Positions 15,628 through 15,967 of a stretch of 15,967 nucleotides of DNA are shown piece after piece. Below the pieces are notes generated by a model that ran no database searches, was not told where the DNA came from, and saw nothing but the letters and a program-made list of their open reading frames with translations. Both the position numbers and the translations under genes were made by a program. Source of the stretch: Myroides sp. (GTDB lineage: Bacteria > Bacteroidota > Bacteroidia > Flavobacteriales > Flavobacteriaceae); assembly GCA_018384465.1 (NCBI GenBank), contig JAHAYQ010000263.1:1-15967 (forward strand). The letters run 5' to 3'. How positions within the stretch are numbered: position 1 is the first letter of the stretch; each line of letters opens with the position of its first letter.

Positions 15628-15659
15628 TTTTGGTATTCCAAAAAGTCGCCTTACATTTG
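15628..15659 (+). promoter_or_regulatory. Bacteroidota-type promoter of the initiator tRNA genes
   Basis: TTTTG (15628-15632), exactly 19 bp, then TACATTTG (15652-15659), a perfect TAnnTTTG. The first tRNA begins 12 nt after the -7 element, giving a 5' leader of only a few nucleotides for RNase P. The geometry matches the receptor operon promoter exactly. Confidence 0.88.
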
Positions 15660-15670
15660 CACCACAATAT

Positions 15671-15743
15671 CGCGGGATAGAGCAGTAGGCAGCTCGTTGG
15701 GCTCATAACCCAAAGGTCACAGGTTCGAGTCCTGTTCCCGCTA
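15671..15743 (+). tRNA. Initiator tRNA-fMet (CAU), copy 1
   Basis: A full cloverleaf folds. The acceptor stem is CGCGGGA/TCCCGC and the D-stem GAGC/GCTC has an A11-U24 pair. The anticodon stem is TTGGG/CCCAA with loop CTCATAA (anticodon CAT at 15704-15706). The T-stem is ACAGG/CCTGT with loop TTCGAGT. Three consecutive G-C pairs in the anticodon stem, A11-U24 and an unpaired first base mark the initiator. The first base faces U72 (C1/U72) rather than the common A72. The 3' CCA is not encoded (CTA follows), so it must be added after transcription. Confidence 0.96.
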
Positions 15744-15819
15744 CTAAGACTCAAAGTCCTTTTAAAGAATGTTTAGAATTTCATTTTTTAATCGTAGTAA
15801 AATTCGATAAAACGCACAG

Positions 15820-15892
15820 CGCGGGATAGAGCAGTAGGCAGCTCGTTGGGCTCATAACCCAAAGGTCACAGGTTCGAGTCCTGTTCCCGCTA
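15820..15892 (+). tRNA. Initiator tRNA-fMet (CAU), copy 2
   Basis: This is identical to copy 1 over the whole 73-nt tRNA plus three 3' bases, at an offset of 149 bp. Anticodon CAT is at 15853-15855. No TAnnTTTG element is seen in the 76-nt spacer, so it is probably co-transcribed with copy 1. A terminator follows directly. The same C1/U72 mismatch and absent CCA apply. Confidence 0.96.
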
Positions 15893-15896
15893 CTAG

Positions 15897-15925
15897 AAAG
15901 CTTCAGAGAAATCTGAGGCTTTTTT
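15897..15925 (+). terminator. Terminator of the tRNA-fMet pair
   Basis: An 11-bp stem with one G-U pair (15897-15907 with 15912-15922) closes a GAAA tetraloop and runs into a six-T tract (15920-15925). It starts 4 nt after the second tRNA. Confidence 0.9.
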
Positions 15926-15938
15926 GATTTTGATATAG

Positions 15939-15967
15939 ATGGAAGAGTTTGTTGTTTATATTTTGTT
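15939..15967 (+). CDS. Start of an ORF cut by the window edge, possibly a GIY-YIG nuclease-like protein
   Basis: An ATG at 15939 opens a frame encoding MEEFVVYIL before the window ends. The short VVYIL stretch resembles the first strand of GIY-YIG domain proteins, which in Bacteroidota often begin with a few residues and then VYIL. These small UvrC-N-terminal-like nuclease genes are, as I recall, often found beside tRNA and rRNA genes in flavobacteria. Nine codons are too few to be sure: the frame could close just beyond the edge. No promoter is evident between the tRNA terminator and this ATG. Confidence 0.35.

Noticed and set aside
15748..15763. Short hairpin plus T4 between the two tRNA genes as a terminator
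   Set aside because: The stem is only 4 bp (gact/agtc) and the second tRNA has no promoter of its own, so co-transcription is more likely.
1..15967. CRISPR array, insertion sequence, prophage or integrative element
   Set aside because: No spaced repeat array, transposase, integrase or terminal inverted repeats are seen. The tRNA duplication is the only long exact DNA repeat I noticed.

Overview
The window looks like a chromosomal piece of an AT-rich member of the Flavobacteriaceae (phylum Bacteroidota). The evidence is the era-der GTPase pair with flavobacterial-type sequences, carboxypeptidase-regulatory-like domains fused to outer-membrane barrels, an SSDD-tailed lipoprotein, and several near-perfect Bacteroidota promoters (TTTG, about 19 bp, TAnnTTTG). 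No insertion sequence, phage gene or CRISPR array is visible. The coding density is high, no gene-free stretch exceeds 300 bp, and almost everything between 0.7 and 15.6 kb is on the minus strand.

Layout. Bases 3-689 (+) are the 3' part of a glycerophosphodiester phosphodiesterase gene. A perfect 16-bp hairpin (692-730) separates it from the convergent minus-strand genes. Bases 739-3513 (-) encode outer-membrane barrel protein A. Bases 3629-10310 (-) are a compact four-gene operon, in transcription order: a TonB-dependent receptor, a DUF4876-type lipoprotein, a DUF6850-type barrel and a di-heme cytochrome c peroxidase. The intergenic gaps are 11, 12 and 2 nt. The operon has its own consensus promoter (10338-10369) and terminator (3575-3608). 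Bases 10447-13257 (-) encode barrel protein B, a clear paralogue of A, so two paralogues bracket the operon. Bases 13333-15555 (-) are der and era. A divergent promoter region leads to two identical initiator tRNA genes (+), a GNRA-loop terminator, and the first codons of a possible GIY-YIG protein at the window edge.

How the genes may work together. The four-gene operon is the most interesting part. A receptor that imports something across the outer membrane is co-transcribed with a probable surface lipoprotein, a second outer-membrane barrel and a periplasmic di-heme enzyme of the CCP/MauG superfamily. The logic resembles methanobactin-type TonB/MbnP/MbnH sets: uptake, partner protein, and di-heme oxidase acting on the partner. 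The substrate cannot be read from sequence; haem, iron or copper is an inference. Der and Era are housekeeping ribosome-assembly GTPases.

Two starts should be moved downstream. The receptor starts at the ATG at 10310, because the upstream TTG lies inside the promoter -7 box. Era starts at the ATG at 15555, because the upstream GTG lies above its -7 box.
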